A stretch of 64,000 nucleotides of DNA from Lacihabitans sp. CCS-44 (GTDB lineage Bacteria; Bacteroidota; Bacteroidia; Cytophagales; Spirosomataceae). The notes beneath the pieces are model-generated. The model saw only the letters and a program-made list of their open reading frames with translations. It was not told the DNA's origin and searched no databases. Location: the NCBI RefSeq assembly GCF_024343735.1, contig NZ_RJUE01000054.1, forward strand, positions 114,947 to 178,946. Reading direction: 5' to 3'. Below are positions 9,418 through 19,923 of this stretch, in pieces; position 1 is the first letter of the stretch, and every line of letters starts with the position of its first letter. Made by a program: the position numbers and the translations under genes.

Positions 9418-9669
9418 ATGTTTACAATTCAATTAAGAAATTTACCCGAATCAACTTATTTGGCCATTAAAGAGTCTGCAAAAGCATCAAAACGCTCTAT
9501 GACACAAGAGGCAATTGTATTATTAGATAATGCTCTAAAAATTGGTAATTCAGTGCAAAACTCAAAATTAAAAGCTTTGAGTGAATTGAAGAATATGTCT
9601 TTGGAAAATAAGTACGTTTCAAATATGAATGAGATATTAGGTCTTATTGAAGAAGACAGAAATCGATGA
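9418..9669 (+). CDS. Ribbon-helix-helix antitoxin (FitA/VapB-like)
   Basis: This 83-residue protein begins with an Arc-type ribbon-helix-helix motif: the strand FTIQLRNLP, then STYLAIKESAKASKRSMTQEAIVLLDNAL. That is the DNA-binding pattern of FitA-type antitoxins. Its C-terminal part (NMSLENKYVSNMNEILGLIEEDRNR) is of the kind that wraps around a PIN toxin. The stop codon overlaps the start of the downstream PIN-domain gene in ATGA, which fits tight translational coupling of a type II toxin-antitoxin module. It is expected to neutralise the toxin and repress its own promoter. Confidence 0.85.
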   Translation: MFTIQLRNLPESTYLAIKESAKASKRSMTQEAIVLLDNALKIGNSVQNSKLKALSELKNMSLENKYVSNMNEILGLIEEDRNR

Positions 9670-10058
9670 TTTTTGATACAAATGTTTACCTAGATTTATG
9701 TTTTGATCCCAAAGAAAAACTCATCCAACTAGCTTCTGAAAACACACTGGTCGCTCCGAATTTTTTAAAGTTGGAAATAATAAATGTCCTGAGAAAGTAT
9801 CATTTTCTTAAAGCCATTCCAATGGAGATTTTGGAAAAATATGAGAAGTTCACTTTTGACTTGGTCGATGTCTTTGTTCCTGATTTTGAGTTGTTGGATG
9901 TTGCAAAAAGGTTTTCTTATCATCTTAACCATCCAATTTATGACTGTATTTTTTTAGCTTTGGCGGATGAAACCAAAGATACCTTTTGCAGTTATGATCA
10001 AAAGTTGTTAAAAAAAGCGGAATCAATTGGAATAAAAACTATAGGCTTTTCAAATTGA
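9666..10058 (+). CDS. PIN-domain ribonuclease toxin (VapC/FitB-like)
   Basis: This 130-residue protein has the full set of PIN-domain acidic residues in the expected places: D4 in MIFDTN, E37 in LKLEIIN, D93 in PIYDCIFLALA and D111 in SYDQKL. These bind the metal needed for RNA cleavage. VapC-type toxins typically cleave tRNA or rRNA when freed from the antitoxin. Length is typical. The gene overlaps the antitoxin by four bases and ends four bases before the convergent AraC gene. No residue appears lost, so the toxin is probably active. Confidence 0.9.
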   Translation: MIFDTNVYLDLCFDPKEKLIQLASENTLVAPNFLKLEIINVLRKYHFLKAIPMEILEKYEKFTFDLVDVFVPDFELLDVAKRFSYHLNHPIYDCIFLALADETKDTFCSYDQKLLKKAESIGIKTIGFSN

Positions 10059-10062
10059 TAGC

Positions 10063-10962
10063 CTAATTCATCCCTCGCCACTCCAACGGACTCAGCCCAA
10101 CTTTTTGCTTAAAAAGTCGAGTTAAATGTTGGGGATATTTATACCCTAGGTGGTAAGCTATTTCGCTGATAGACTTGCTTTGGTCATGAAACTTTTCTTT
10201 GGCTATGTCTATAACTTTAGCTTGGATGTATTCTAGGGCAGTTTTACCAGTTTCTTTTTTTACCAAATCTCCGAAATAATTAGCTGATAAATTCATTTTT
10301 TCAGCACAAAAGGCTACTGTTGGCAAGCCCAATAGCTGAGGTAAATTCGACTCAAAATATTCGTCAAGAAGCTTCTCTAATTTGCAGAGAGTATCCTTGT
10401 TTATGTTTTCACGGGTGATGAATTGGCGGTCAAAAAAGCGAACACAATAGTTGAGGAATAGCTCTATGTTATTTATAATTAGCTTTTTACTATGTTTGTC
10501 TATGCCACGCTCCAATTCTTCCTTTATTTTTGAAAAGCATTCCAGTATAATTTGACGTTCACGAGTAGAAATATGCAAGGCTTCATTAACATCGTAAGAA
10601 AAGAAGCCGTATTCTTTGATAGTTTTTGCCAAAACTGTACCTTTTATAAAGTCGGGATGAAATATCAAAGCCCAGCCGCTGGGTTGAATCAAAACATCGT
10701 CGGGCATTTCAAAACCAAAGGTCTGATTCGGAGCAATAAACAGTAAAGTTTCCTCCTGATAATCGTATTGGCTACGACCATACTGAAAATCTTCACACCG
10801 AACATCTTTCAAAAAAATGACAAATAGCTCTGAAAAATACCTTTTGGCTGTTATTTTCTTAGATTTGGATTGATCCAAAACACTCACCAAAGGGTGCAAA
10901 GTTTCTTGACCTCTTTGCGAGTTGAACTTTGTAACACTGCTTAGTTGTTCAATTTTTTCCAT
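10063..10962 (-). CDS. AraC-family transcriptional regulator
   Basis: From the ATG at 10962 the protein is 299 residues and begins MEKIEQLSSVTKFNSQRGQETLHPLVSVLD, the usual N-terminus of this Bacteroidota subfamily. An in-frame extension to 11025 is rejected because a good -7 box (TATTTTTG, matching TAnnTTTG) lies inside it. The C-terminal double HTH is intact (ISEIAYHLGYKYPQHLTRLFKQKVGLSPLEWR). It is divergent from the third barrel gene at 11125, the classical position of a regulator and its target. The effector is unknown. Confidence 0.88.
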   Translation of the reverse strand: MEKIEQLSSVTKFNSQRGQETLHPLVSVLDQSKSKKITAKRYFSELFVIFLKDVRCEDFQYGRSQYDYQEETLLFIAPNQTFGFEMPDDVLIQPSGWALIFHPDFIKGTVLAKTIKEYGFFSYDVNEALHISTRERQIILECFSKIKEELERGIDKHSKKLIINNIELFLNYCVRFFDRQFITRENINKDTLCKLEKLLDEYFESNLPQLLGLPTVAFCAEKMNLSANYFGDLVKKETGKTALEYIQAKVIDIAKEKFHDQSKSISEIAYHLGYKYPQHLTRLFKQKVGLSPLEWRGMN

Positions 10963-11124
10963 TCCTTTTTTTCTGATTTCCAATCCAAAAATAGAACAAA
11001 TCTTTCTGTCTTTTTTATAAACCACCGCTCATAGGTAAAAGTGGTAAATAAAGCAGTGAAACGGGTAGGCTATTATCGCTGATTTGAAGCGAACTTTGCA
11101 AAAATTAAATATAGATATTTTCAG

Positions 11125-11880
11125 ATGAAAAAAGCGGCTATTCTTTTTGCTTTATTTTTTTTACATTTTTTTTCTTCCGCTCAAACAATTGACACCACCC
11201 AAACGCCCAGTTTTTTGAGAGGGCAAATAACGGCTACCAACAATGGTGTTTCGCTCATACCTACATTTTCGCTTGGAAAGCCAGCGGTGTTGTTTGATAT
11301 GAACATGGGCAAGGGTCGCCTGAGTTTTGACCCCATGATACGCTTTGGCATGAATGGCAAACCTTGGACTTTTGTTTTTTGGTGGAGATACAAGCTCGTT
11401 CAACAAAAGAAATTTACACTCGGCTTGGGAGCACATCCTTCGGTGGTATTTCGGGATATTTCTGTGGTTGACAACGGCATCAAGAAAGATTACTTATCGG
11501 CACAGAGATACTTCGCATGGGAAACTTCGCCAACCTATATTATTAACAAAAGCAGCAATATTGGGCTCTATTATTTAGGTTCCAAGGGCCTAAGCAAAGA
11601 TATTATTCAAAACACGGCCTTCATTGCCATCAGAAGTGTGCTTAATGTTAACCTTTCCAATAAGTATAGGTTGGGTTTAATTCCGCAAGTTTATTACCTC
11701 AAAATGGATAAAAACGACGGCACTTATGCAAACATTACACTGAATTTATACAAGAAAAAATTTCCAGTATCTTTCAATGCCATTGCTAGTAAAGCCCTAA
11801 AAACCGAGATTAATGGCAAAGGCTTTCTGTGGAGTGCAGGATTGGTTTATAATGTCAATAATACGTATTTGAAAAGGTAA
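11125..11880 (+). CDS. Outer-membrane protein, member 3 of a three-paralogue family
   Basis: This 251-residue protein has a signal peptide ending FFSSAQT. The family block reads LRGQITATNNGVSLIPTFS, then LGKPAVLFDMNMGKGRLSFDPMIRFGMNGKPWTFVFWWRYK and GLGAHPSVVF. It is nearest to member 2. The gene is divergent from the AraC gene at 10962 with about 160 bases between the starts, enough for two promoters and a shared operator. The predicted strand pattern suggests an outer-membrane barrel. Function is unknown; regulation by an AraC protein is inferred from position. Confidence 0.75.
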   Translation: MKKAAILFALFFLHFFSSAQTIDTTQTPSFLRGQITATNNGVSLIPTFSLGKPAVLFDMNMGKGRLSFDPMIRFGMNGKPWTFVFWWRYKLVQQKKFTLGLGAHPSVVFRDISVVDNGIKKDYLSAQRYFAWETSPTYIINKSSNIGLYYLGSKGLSKDIIQNTAFIAIRSVLNVNLSNKYRLGLIPQVYYLKMDKNDGTYANITLNLYKKKFPVSFNAIASKALKTEINGKGFLWSAGLVYNVNNTYLKR

Positions 11881-11953
11881 TTCCTGTTTGAATTTCGTAA
11901 TAAAATGTTTGAAATTGGTTCAATTTTGGCATTGTCTTGTATTAATTTTGTAA

Positions 11954-12958
<1,005 letters not shown>

Positions 12959-12969
12959 AGCAGAAATGC

Positions 12970-14130
12970 TTAAGAGTTTTTGGTTCTTAGGGTTGTCAAA
13001 ACAGCGGCCATTACTATAAATAAGCCTAATACAAAGCCTAGTCCCAGTCTCAATCCGAAATTTTCAGCCAAATATCCAATGGCTGGTGGGCCGATAAAAA
13101 AGCCTGTGTAGCCTATTGAAGTAGCCATAGAAATACCGGCCGATGGGCTAATATTTTTAAGGTTTCCGGCTGACGAAAAGACGATAGGCACTATGGTTGA
13201 AAGTCCCAAACCTACTAAAAAGAAACCCAAAAATGTACTCCAAACCGACACAAAAACTAGGGAAATTCCTAAACCCAAAATGGCAAAAAAAGCGTCTATC
13301 AACATCAATTTTTGTTTGCCTAGTTTGAGTGTGAAATAATCACCAAATATGCGTCCAATGGTCATGGAGACACCAAAAGTGCCAAAAGCCCAAGCACTTA
13401 TTGCTTCGCTTTGTCCCACCACGGTGTTCATAAATATAGCCGACCAATCTACCATAGAGCCTTCGCCAGTCATGCAACAAAACGCAATGATGCCAAAAGG
13501 AAGTATAGTTTTAAAGGCCAAGAAATTATCTGTTTTAACTTTAGATTTTACGGTTTCTAGTTCATGTATTTGGTCTTTTATAAGTTTTGTAGATGCCCAC
13601 AATATGGGAAGAGTTCCTAAAAATCCAATAATGATTAAATGGGTTTGAAGAGAAACTTCAAAATTCGAAAAAATACCCCCAGCAACTGCTCCAATGGCCA
13701 TGCCTATGCTGAAAATAGCATGAAATGAAGAGAATATAATTTTGCCCCAAAGCCTTTCAACCAAAACCGCCTGACCGTTCATAGTGACGTCCATGGAGCC
13801 GGAGGCTGCTCCAAGAAAGAAAAAGCAAAGACGTATTACCCATTCGTTTTGAGAAATAGCCACCATCGGAATAGCCAAACAAAATAGAATCGCCACTATT
13901 TTGACAATTTTGTCCGAGCCAAATCTGCTCCCCAACCAACCCGCAAAAGGCATAGAAACCATAGAACCCAATGCGATACAGAATAAAACTGTACCGAGTT
14001 GAGCGTTGTTCAGCCCGAAAAAACGTTGTAATTCAGGCAAGCGAGAGGTCCAGTTGGCATACAAAAAACCGTTTACAAAAAAGAAAGTAGAAACGGCGAT
14101 TCTATTGATGAGTAATTTGTTGTCTTTCAT
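12970..14130 (-). CDS. MFS transporter
   Basis: This 386-residue protein has about twelve hydrophobic segments. The N-terminus has WTSRLPELQRFFGLNNAQLGTVLF and the loop 2-3 motif GWLGSRFGSDKIVK, typical of the major facilitator superfamily and close to the YbjJ-like group. It acts in the inner membrane. The substrate is unknown; the neighbouring aldo/keto reductase is convergent and gives no clear hint. The start codon has no obvious ribosome binding site, as is usual here. Confidence 0.88.
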   Translation of the reverse strand: MKDNKLLINRIAVSTFFFVNGFLYANWTSRLPELQRFFGLNNAQLGTVLFCIALGSMVSMPFAGWLGSRFGSDKIVKIVAILFCLAIPMVAISQNEWVIRLCFFFLGAASGSMDVTMNGQAVLVERLWGKIIFSSFHAIFSIGMAIGAVAGGIFSNFEVSLQTHLIIIGFLGTLPILWASTKLIKDQIHELETVKSKVKTDNFLAFKTILPFGIIAFCCMTGEGSMVDWSAIFMNTVVGQSEAISAWAFGTFGVSMTIGRIFGDYFTLKLGKQKLMLIDAFFAILGLGISLVFVSVWSTFLGFFLVGLGLSTIVPIVFSSAGNLKNISPSAGISMATSIGYTGFFIGPPAIGYLAENFGLRLGLGFVLGLFIVMAAVLTTLRTKNS

Positions 14131-14324
14131 TATGGAATATTTGATGCAAAACTAAAGAAAGCAAAGCTTGTCAAAAAGTAATTTCAGAAATGAACGATAA
14201 GTTATTTTTAAAGAATAAGAAAAATCTAGAATACCCTCACTTGGTTTGGAAAGGTAGTTTTCCTAAAAAAATAGAGCTTTCTAATCAAAGAAAACTCCAT
14301 TTTGTTTTTGATAAATATTTATTT

Positions 14325-14852
14325 TCAAAACAACTTCTCTTGTGGCGGTTTTGCACCTGCCAGGCGGATATACACCGTTGTTTGACCTCTGTGGTGGGTT
14401 TGGTGTTCAAAAGCCTTTGCAATAGCCATGCCCTTTGTCATTTCAAATCGACCGAACATTTTTACATTTTCGCTCATCGTTGCTGGAGTCATTTTTTTGA
14501 TTCCAGCTATCACAAAATCATAGCCCGCCAAAACCAACTTGGTGGTGTTTTCTTTCGATTTGTCTGCTGATTTCTCAGATTCACCTTGCCCTATTGGGCT
14601 TTTTTCGCCCGTTGCGGCGGCAGCAAAAGCATAATTAGCATCTGTGAAATGTAGCATTTGTTCTGCAAAAGAACGCATTTCTGGTGTTGGTTTTATATCA
14701 TATTTGTCAGCTGGCATAGCGTCCAAATACTCTTTGGTATAGGTTTTGGCTCTTTCCCATTCTTTCACCATTTCGTCAACAGATTGAGCGTTAACTGATT
14801 GGAAAGTAAGCAAAGTCACAATCAGAGAAAATACGAGTTTTAGTTTTTTCAT
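14325..14852 (-). CDS. Secreted DinB-family protein
   Basis: This 175-residue protein has a signal peptide (residues 1-22, cleavage at VNA-Q). The rest is a four-helix DinB fold with the three metal-binding histidines visible: H68 (EQMLHF), H150 and H154 (AFEHQTHHRGQ). DinB/YfiT-like proteins bind a divalent metal and include thiol-dependent transferases; the exported form is common in Bacteroidota and its reaction is not known. The gene is separated from the divergent or parallel neighbours by about 70-200 bases and is probably transcribed alone. Confidence 0.85.
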   Translation of the reverse strand: MKKLKLVFSLIVTLLTFQSVNAQSVDEMVKEWERAKTYTKEYLDAMPADKYDIKPTPEMRSFAEQMLHFTDANYAFAAAATGEKSPIGQGESEKSADKSKENTTKLVLAGYDFVIAGIKKMTPATMSENVKMFGRFEMTKGMAIAKAFEHQTHHRGQTTVYIRLAGAKPPQEKLF

Positions 14853-14921
14853 TTTTGTTTAATAATTTAGGATATAAAAATAAAGAATTTATTGAATTTA
14901 TTCATGAAAACTGTAATATAT

Positions 14922-15803
14922 CTATTCTATAGCCACGCCATTGGCTTTCAATACTTTACTGAAAAACAAAACATGAAAAGGTATGGCGTTTTGCCAATAA
15001 TCCCAAGTATGTGCCCCAGGTCTCTCGGTATATTCATGTGGGGTGTTATTATACAACAGTCTTCTGTGAACTTCTCGGTTGGCCTCTATCAGAAAATCGT
15101 CAACGCCACAGTCAATAATGACAGGCATGCCGTTCTTTTTGATGGTATCCACCATATTTAATACAGAATTTTTTACATAAACATCATTAGAAGTGTCCGC
15201 TGTACCTAAAAGTTTAAGAAAACGGTCTTTCAACGATTTTGCAAAATCTTCATTTATCTTAAATTTGGTGTAGTTCATGTCCAAAGCACCACTCATGGAG
15301 CCAGCAGCACTGAATAATTCAGGATGACGCGTGGATAGGTACATAGCTCCATGCCCACCCATCGAAAGGCCCGTGATTACCCTGCCTTTGTTTGATTTCA
15401 CAGTTCTGTAGGTATTGTCTATCTTAGTAATAACTTCTTTTGTAATGTAGGTTTCAAACTGACTGTTTTTGTCAAAAGGACTGTCCATGTACCAGCCAAA
15501 GGTCTCTCCTTCGGGCATAACAATAATAAGGTTGTATTGGTCGGCGAGGTTTTTAACCACTGATTTGTCGGGTGTCGAATTGAGCCAGTCTCCAAAATGC
15601 CCGCCACCACCGTGCAAAAGGTACAGTACTGGATAGGATGCTTGATTTTTTGAGTAAGAGCTGGGTAAAACTACGGCTGCTTTATATTTTTTGTTCATTA
15701 CCGCACTTGGCACCTCTAAACTGTCAACCGTCGAGGCGGACGACGAGAAACAAGAAAACAATGCGAACGCAGTAATTGAAAAAAATAATTTAGAAATTTT
15801 CAT
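14922..15803 (-). CDS. Secreted esterase of the alpha/beta hydrolase fold (esterase D / CE1-like)
   Basis: This 293-residue protein has a signal peptide with a cysteine in its core (FALFSCFSSSAS), so it may be a lipoprotein, though the lipobox is not perfect. The nucleophile elbow is GLSMGG with Ser147, the oxyanion region is YLLHGGGGHFGDW, and D in DCGVDDFL and H in GAHTWDYW complete the triad. This set is typical of feruloyl/acetyl-xylan esterase relatives (CE1) and tributyrin esterases. It probably removes acyl groups from glycans or small esters outside the cytoplasm. The divergent gene at 16044 starts 240 bases away. Confidence 0.88.
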   Translation of the reverse strand: MKISKLFFSITAFALFSCFSSSASTVDSLEVPSAVMNKKYKAAVVLPSSYSKNQASYPVLYLLHGGGGHFGDWLNSTPDKSVVKNLADQYNLIIVMPEGETFGWYMDSPFDKNSQFETYITKEVITKIDNTYRTVKSNKGRVITGLSMGGHGAMYLSTRHPELFSAAGSMSGALDMNYTKFKINEDFAKSLKDRFLKLLGTADTSNDVYVKNSVLNMVDTIKKNGMPVIIDCGVDDFLIEANREVHRRLLYNNTPHEYTERPGAHTWDYWQNAIPFHVLFFSKVLKANGVAIE

Positions 15804-16043
15804 AAGGTTGTTTAATATTAATGGGCAAATTAATAATATTTTTTGTTTTGAAAATGAATTTAAATCAAAATGAATTTCTCACAACTGTTTTAAAAAGGAC
15901 ATAATTTTGGCCATGGAAGGAAAAGCCTGAAATATTATAGATTTATTTGCTTCTCAAGAAAAGTTTATTGCACTCAATGTGCTGATTTCTTAATTCAATA
16001 AATATATTTGTCTGTAATAATTCAATCTTATTAAAATAAAAAA

Positions 16044-16601
16044 ATGAACAGACGAGAGGTCATTAGAAATGTAGCCTTGATGTTGGGCGGTACGTTTTCA
16101 GCCCCAACGCTCCTGGCATTGAACCACCGGGATACTGCCACAAAAGCCAATATTAACCTTGGGAATTTTAGCCTTACTAGCTCAGAACAAATGTTGATAG
16201 CAGAAATAGCCGAAATAATCCTCCCAAAATCTATTACTAATGGCCAATCCTCGCCAGGAGCTAAAGAAGTAGGTGTGCCAGCATTTGTTGAAATGATGCT
16301 GAAAGATTGCTATAAAGAAACCGAGCAAAAGAGTTTTCTGGAGGGCTTAGCTACTTTACAAAAAGTTAAATTCTTAGAATTAAATAAAGATGAAAAAAGT
16401 GGTGTCCTGAAATTGATGGAACAAGAATCCAAAATCATCACGGGAAAAACTATTCCTTTTTGGCGATTGATGAAGGAATTAACCCTTTTGGGATATTTTA
16501 CCTCCGAAGAGGGTTTAAAGGCTTCTTTTGACTACCATCCCATTCCGGGTAAATTAGAAAATATTAAGATTTCAAGCTCACAAAAATCGTTTGCTTACTA
16601 A
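16044..16601 (+). CDS. Gluconate 2-dehydrogenase subunit 3 family protein
   Basis: This 185-residue protein opens with MNRREVIRNVALMLGG, an export signal with twin arginines, then a hydrophobic stretch. The body contains LTSSEQMLIAEIAEIILPKS and SPGAKEVGVPAFVEMMLKDCY, the hallmark of the small subunit 3 family that accompanies GMC-type sugar dehydrogenases. The large subunit follows 74 bases downstream. The protein probably helps fold or export the flavoprotein partner through the Tat route. Length is normal for the family. Confidence 0.9.
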   Translation: MNRREVIRNVALMLGGTFSAPTLLALNHRDTATKANINLGNFSLTSSEQMLIAEIAEIILPKSITNGQSSPGAKEVGVPAFVEMMLKDCYKETEQKSFLEGLATLQKVKFLELNKDEKSGVLKLMEQESKIITGKTIPFWRLMKELTLLGYFTSEEGLKASFDYHPIPGKLENIKISSSQKSFAY

Positions 16602-16675
16602 ATTCTAAGGCCAAAAATATTGTAAAACTGGCCTAACGCTTTATTTTTTTCAACCTTCTTAAAAATTTATACGCG

Positions 16676-18391
16676 ATGAATATTATCGGTAAATCAAAAA
16701 AAAACAATACGTTTGACGCCATAGTGGTAGGATCAGGAATGACCGGTGGTTTTGCAGCTAAAGAACTCACCGAAAAAGGGCTGAAAGTCTTGATGATTGA
16801 GCGTGGAAAGGAAATTAAACATGTGTCGGGATATGATACCGCGATGAAAGAACCATGGGAAATAGAACACCGTGGCAAAACCTCAAATTTGTCGGCTGAA
16901 GAACGCTGGGCAAACAGTAGATTTTGGGGTCTTGGAAGCGAAGAAGTGGTAAATCATTTGACGAACGACAAAGAAAATCCTTACATAGAAAAACGTCCTT
17001 TCGACTGGATTCGTGCCTATCACACTGGAGGAAAATCGATGCATTGGGGTCGTCAAAGTTATCGCTGGGGCAAGCACGACTTTGAGGCCAATGCCAAAGA
17101 AGGGGTTGGTATTGACTGGCCCATTAGATACGAAGATTTAGAGCCGTGGTACACGCATGTAGAAAAGTTTGTAGGTGTATCAGGACAAAAAGAGGGATTG
17201 GATGTTCTGCCTGACGGCCATTTTTTGCCAGCGATGCCATTATTTGCACCTGAGGCATATTTCAAAAACAAAATGTTTGAAAAACTTAACCGTCCAGTTA
17301 CGGTTGGACGTGTGGCAAACCTCACACAGCCGCAAGAAATCCATACTAAATTGGGACGGGGTTCATGCCAATATCGTAATAAATGCCAGCGAGGATGTCC
17401 TTATGGAGGCTATTATAGCTCATTGTCAGGAGCTATTCCGGCAGCTATGCTCACCAACCGCCTTAATATTTTGCATGACAGTATTGTTTCCGAAATAATT
17501 TATGACGACACCAAACAAAAAGCTGTAGGTGTGCGAGTTATAAACCAACATACGTTTACAACCGAAGACTTTTTTGCCAAAATAATATTCTTAAATGCCG
17601 GCTCAATCAACACCGCAGCCTTGATGCTCAATTCAAAGTCAGGACGTTTTCAAAATGGATTTGGTAACGACAGCGACCAAGTAGGTAGAAATTTAATGGA
17701 TCATCAATTGGGGTCTGGAGCAACAGCTTCTATTGATGGATTTGAAGACGACTATGTATTTGGCCAAAGACCCAATGCCCTTTATATTCCAAGGTTTAGA
17801 AATTGGGGAAATGACAAACAAACGAGCTATTTGAGGGGTTTTGGCTATCAAGGCGGAGCCAGTAGAGAAGGCTGGGAAAGAGGTGTAAATGCCGATGGAT
17901 TTGGTGATGATTTCAAACAAAGTCTAACCAAGCCTGGCCCATGGAGTATTAGAATTGGTGGATTTGGCGAAATATTGCCTGATCCAAACAATAGGATTTT
18001 TTTAGATCCTGAGAAAAAAGACAAATGGGGAATACCTATGATAGTAACCGATGCCGCTTTTGTTGAAAACGACTGGGCCATGCGTAAAGACATCGTTTCG
18101 TCTGCAGTAGAAATGCTGGAAATGGCTGGTTTTAAAAATGTTACGCCGTATGACCGACCAACACATATGGGTTTAGGAATCCACGATATGGGTACTGCCA
18201 GAATGGGTCATGATTCCAAAACCTCGGTTTTGAATGCCTTTAACCAAGTTCATGACTGTAAAAACGTATTTGTAACAGATGGAGCTGCCATGGCTTCGTC
18301 GTCGTGTGTAAATCCTTCGATAACCTACATGGCTCTTACCGCTCGTGCAGCAGATTTTGCAGTTAAGGCCTTGAAGAAAAAAGAGTTGTGA
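16676..18391 (+). CDS. GMC-family flavoprotein oxidoreductase (sugar dehydrogenase-like)
   Basis: This 571-residue protein has the FAD-binding motif VVGSGMTGG (residues 18-25). It also has a substrate-side HTGGKSMHWGRQSYRW block and, at the C-terminus, GIHDMGTARMG and FVTDGAAMASSSCVNPSITYMALTARA with the conserved His/Asn region of GMC enzymes. A Cys-rich segment CQYRNKCQRGCPYGGYY is also present. Paired with subunit 3 this matches the gluconate 2-dehydrogenase/glucoside 3-dehydrogenase type that oxidises sugars, probably in the periplasm. The exact hydroxyl oxidised is inferred only. No cytochrome subunit is adjacent, but cytochrome c proteins are encoded at 31-38 kb. Confidence 0.9.
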   Translation: MNIIGKSKKNNTFDAIVVGSGMTGGFAAKELTEKGLKVLMIERGKEIKHVSGYDTAMKEPWEIEHRGKTSNLSAEERWANSRFWGLGSEEVVNHLTNDKENPYIEKRPFDWIRAYHTGGKSMHWGRQSYRWGKHDFEANAKEGVGIDWPIRYEDLEPWYTHVEKFVGVSGQKEGLDVLPDGHFLPAMPLFAPEAYFKNKMFEKLNRPVTVGRVANLTQPQEIHTKLGRGSCQYRNKCQRGCPYGGYYSSLSGAIPAAMLTNRLNILHDSIVSEIIYDDTKQKAVGVRVINQHTFTTEDFFAKIIFLNAGSINTAALMLNSKSGRFQNGFGNDSDQVGRNLMDHQLGSGATASIDGFEDDYVFGQRPNALYIPRFRNWGNDKQTSYLRGFGYQGGASREGWERGVNADGFGDDFKQSLTKPGPWSIRIGGFGEILPDPNNRIFLDPEKKDKWGIPMIVTDAAFVENDWAMRKDIVSSAVEMLEMAGFKNVTPYDRPTHMGLGIHDMGTARMGHDSKTSVLNAFNQVHDCKNVFVTDGAAMASSSCVNPSITYMALTARAADFAVKALKKKEL

Positions 18392-18474
18392 TTAATTTTT
18401 TGGACAAATATTGCAGGTAAAAATGTTGTTTAATGATATCCAATTCCTTAATTTTTAAGTTTTTTAATACGGAC

Positions 18475-19782
18475 ATGAATAAAATGAAAGAAGTGAAATT
18501 TGTAAGAATGCTATTATTTTTTTTATCAATAAGTTTAAGCCAAATCTTGTATGCTCAAACAAGTCAAAATTCTGAATATACCTTAGTGGTAGAAGGTTTT
18601 GATTGGGGGCCTATGGTTAATAAGGTGACTGTTGGACTCGACACACCGACGAAAGCAGTGAATATGACTGATTATTCAGTAGTGGCAGAAAGAAGCCACC
18701 CATGTGCCGTTATTTCACCTGAATTTGCAAAAGGAAATCGCACCATAGTTTTTGCCTATGTTTCAGACAGTAAAGGGAATAGAATAGATGAAGGGTCATA
18801 TGTGACACTGATTTTGTACGTGGCTCCTAATTCTCAAATTTGCTCAGCATTGCAGTATTCACAAAAAGCCGATTGCAGAGGAAACCAGTGGGTTGACTAC
18901 AAGGTCACTGTTACTAATACTAAAACCAACCACGTTTGGAATAAAAAGAAAGGTAGAATTATGCCTATTGGGGACGATTTTGATCTTTCTGGGAAATTTG
19001 AATATGAGCCAGGAAAGAGTTTAACTCTCGCCGATTTTGTTCCAAAAAGGTCTGTTGAAAAATCCCCCCTTATTATATGGTTGCATGGAGGCGGCGAGGG
19101 TGGTACTGACCCAAGTATTGCATTGATGGGAAATAAGGCCTTTAATTATGCAAGTCCTGATATTCAAAAATACTTTGGAGGAGCTTATGTATTAGTTCCA
19201 CAAACACCTGGTGCTTGGATGCACGATAAAGAAGGAAAGATGCAACCAGGGAGTAGCGAAGATATCTATAATGTAGGTTTGATGGCATTAATCAAGAACT
19301 ACGTAAATACGCATCCTGGAATTGATAAAAAACGTATTTACATTGGAGGGTGCTCTAACGGAGGATATATGGCTTTGAAGCTTTTGCTCAAGGATCCTAA
19401 GTATTTTGCGGCTGGATATATTAGTGCATTAGCCTATCAATCGCAGTATATATCTGATAACCAAATAAACAGCATTAAAAATATACCTATTTGGTTTATT
19501 CAGTCAAAAGATGATAAAGTCACTGATCCTGTAACTACTGTTATACCAGTTTATGAAAGGTTGAAGAAAGTAGGTGCAAAAAATGTGCATTTTAGTTTTT
19601 ACAACCATGTAACAGACTTGTCTGGAATGTTTGGAGGAGAAAATTATCATTTTAATGGGCATTGGTCATGGATATATTCCCATGCCAATCAATCTCACAC
19701 GGAATTTGATGGTTCTGAGGTGCTTCTAAATGGTAAACCTACTACATTGATGGAATGGATGGCTGCTCAAATTAATCGGTAA
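18475..19782 (+). CDS. Secreted alpha/beta hydrolase (prolyl oligopeptidase-like esterase)
   Basis: From the ATG at 18475 the protein is 435 residues; the more upstream ATG at 18433 would put 14 residues before the signal peptide and is less likely. The signal peptide is MLLFFLSISLSQILYAQ. An N-terminal beta domain (residues about 30-180) precedes the hydrolase domain with IIWLHGGGEGGTDP and the nucleophile elbow YIGGCSNGGYMALKL. A late D in QSKDDKVTDP and an H in the C-terminal part complete the triad. The family includes carbohydrate esterases. It follows the GMC gene by about 80 bases and may be co-transcribed; a strong terminator follows. Confidence 0.82.
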   Translation: MNKMKEVKFVRMLLFFLSISLSQILYAQTSQNSEYTLVVEGFDWGPMVNKVTVGLDTPTKAVNMTDYSVVAERSHPCAVISPEFAKGNRTIVFAYVSDSKGNRIDEGSYVTLILYVAPNSQICSALQYSQKADCRGNQWVDYKVTVTNTKTNHVWNKKKGRIMPIGDDFDLSGKFEYEPGKSLTLADFVPKRSVEKSPLIIWLHGGGEGGTDPSIALMGNKAFNYASPDIQKYFGGAYVLVPQTPGAWMHDKEGKMQPGSSEDIYNVGLMALIKNYVNTHPGIDKKRIYIGGCSNGGYMALKLLLKDPKYFAAGYISALAYQSQYISDNQINSIKNIPIWFIQSKDDKVTDPVTTVIPVYERLKKVGAKNVHFSFYNHVTDLSGMFGGENYHFNGHWSWIYSHANQSHTEFDGSEVLLNGKPTTLMEWMAAQINR

Positions 19783-19802
19783 TTTTTTTTTAAATGTTTT
19801 CT

Positions 19803-19840
19803 GCCACGAGTGTAAATGAGCTTCATTCGTGGCTTTTTTT
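19803..19840 (+). terminator. Rho-independent terminator after the esterase gene
   Basis: A ten-base-pair stem (GCCACGAGTG with CATTCGTGGC, one wobble), an 11-base loop and seven T residues. Confidence 0.85.
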
Positions 19841-19923
19841 ATAATTTTCTTCTCGAATTTAAGTTTTTTTACTCATTTTGATTTACTTTTTTTTGAAGTT
19901 GGTTCCAATTTTTATAGATAAAA

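Noticed and set aside
14190..14570. 126-codon plus-strand open frame
   Set aside because: It overlaps the DinB-family gene on the other strand, which has a signal peptide and conserved histidines; the plus-strand frame looks like its shadow.
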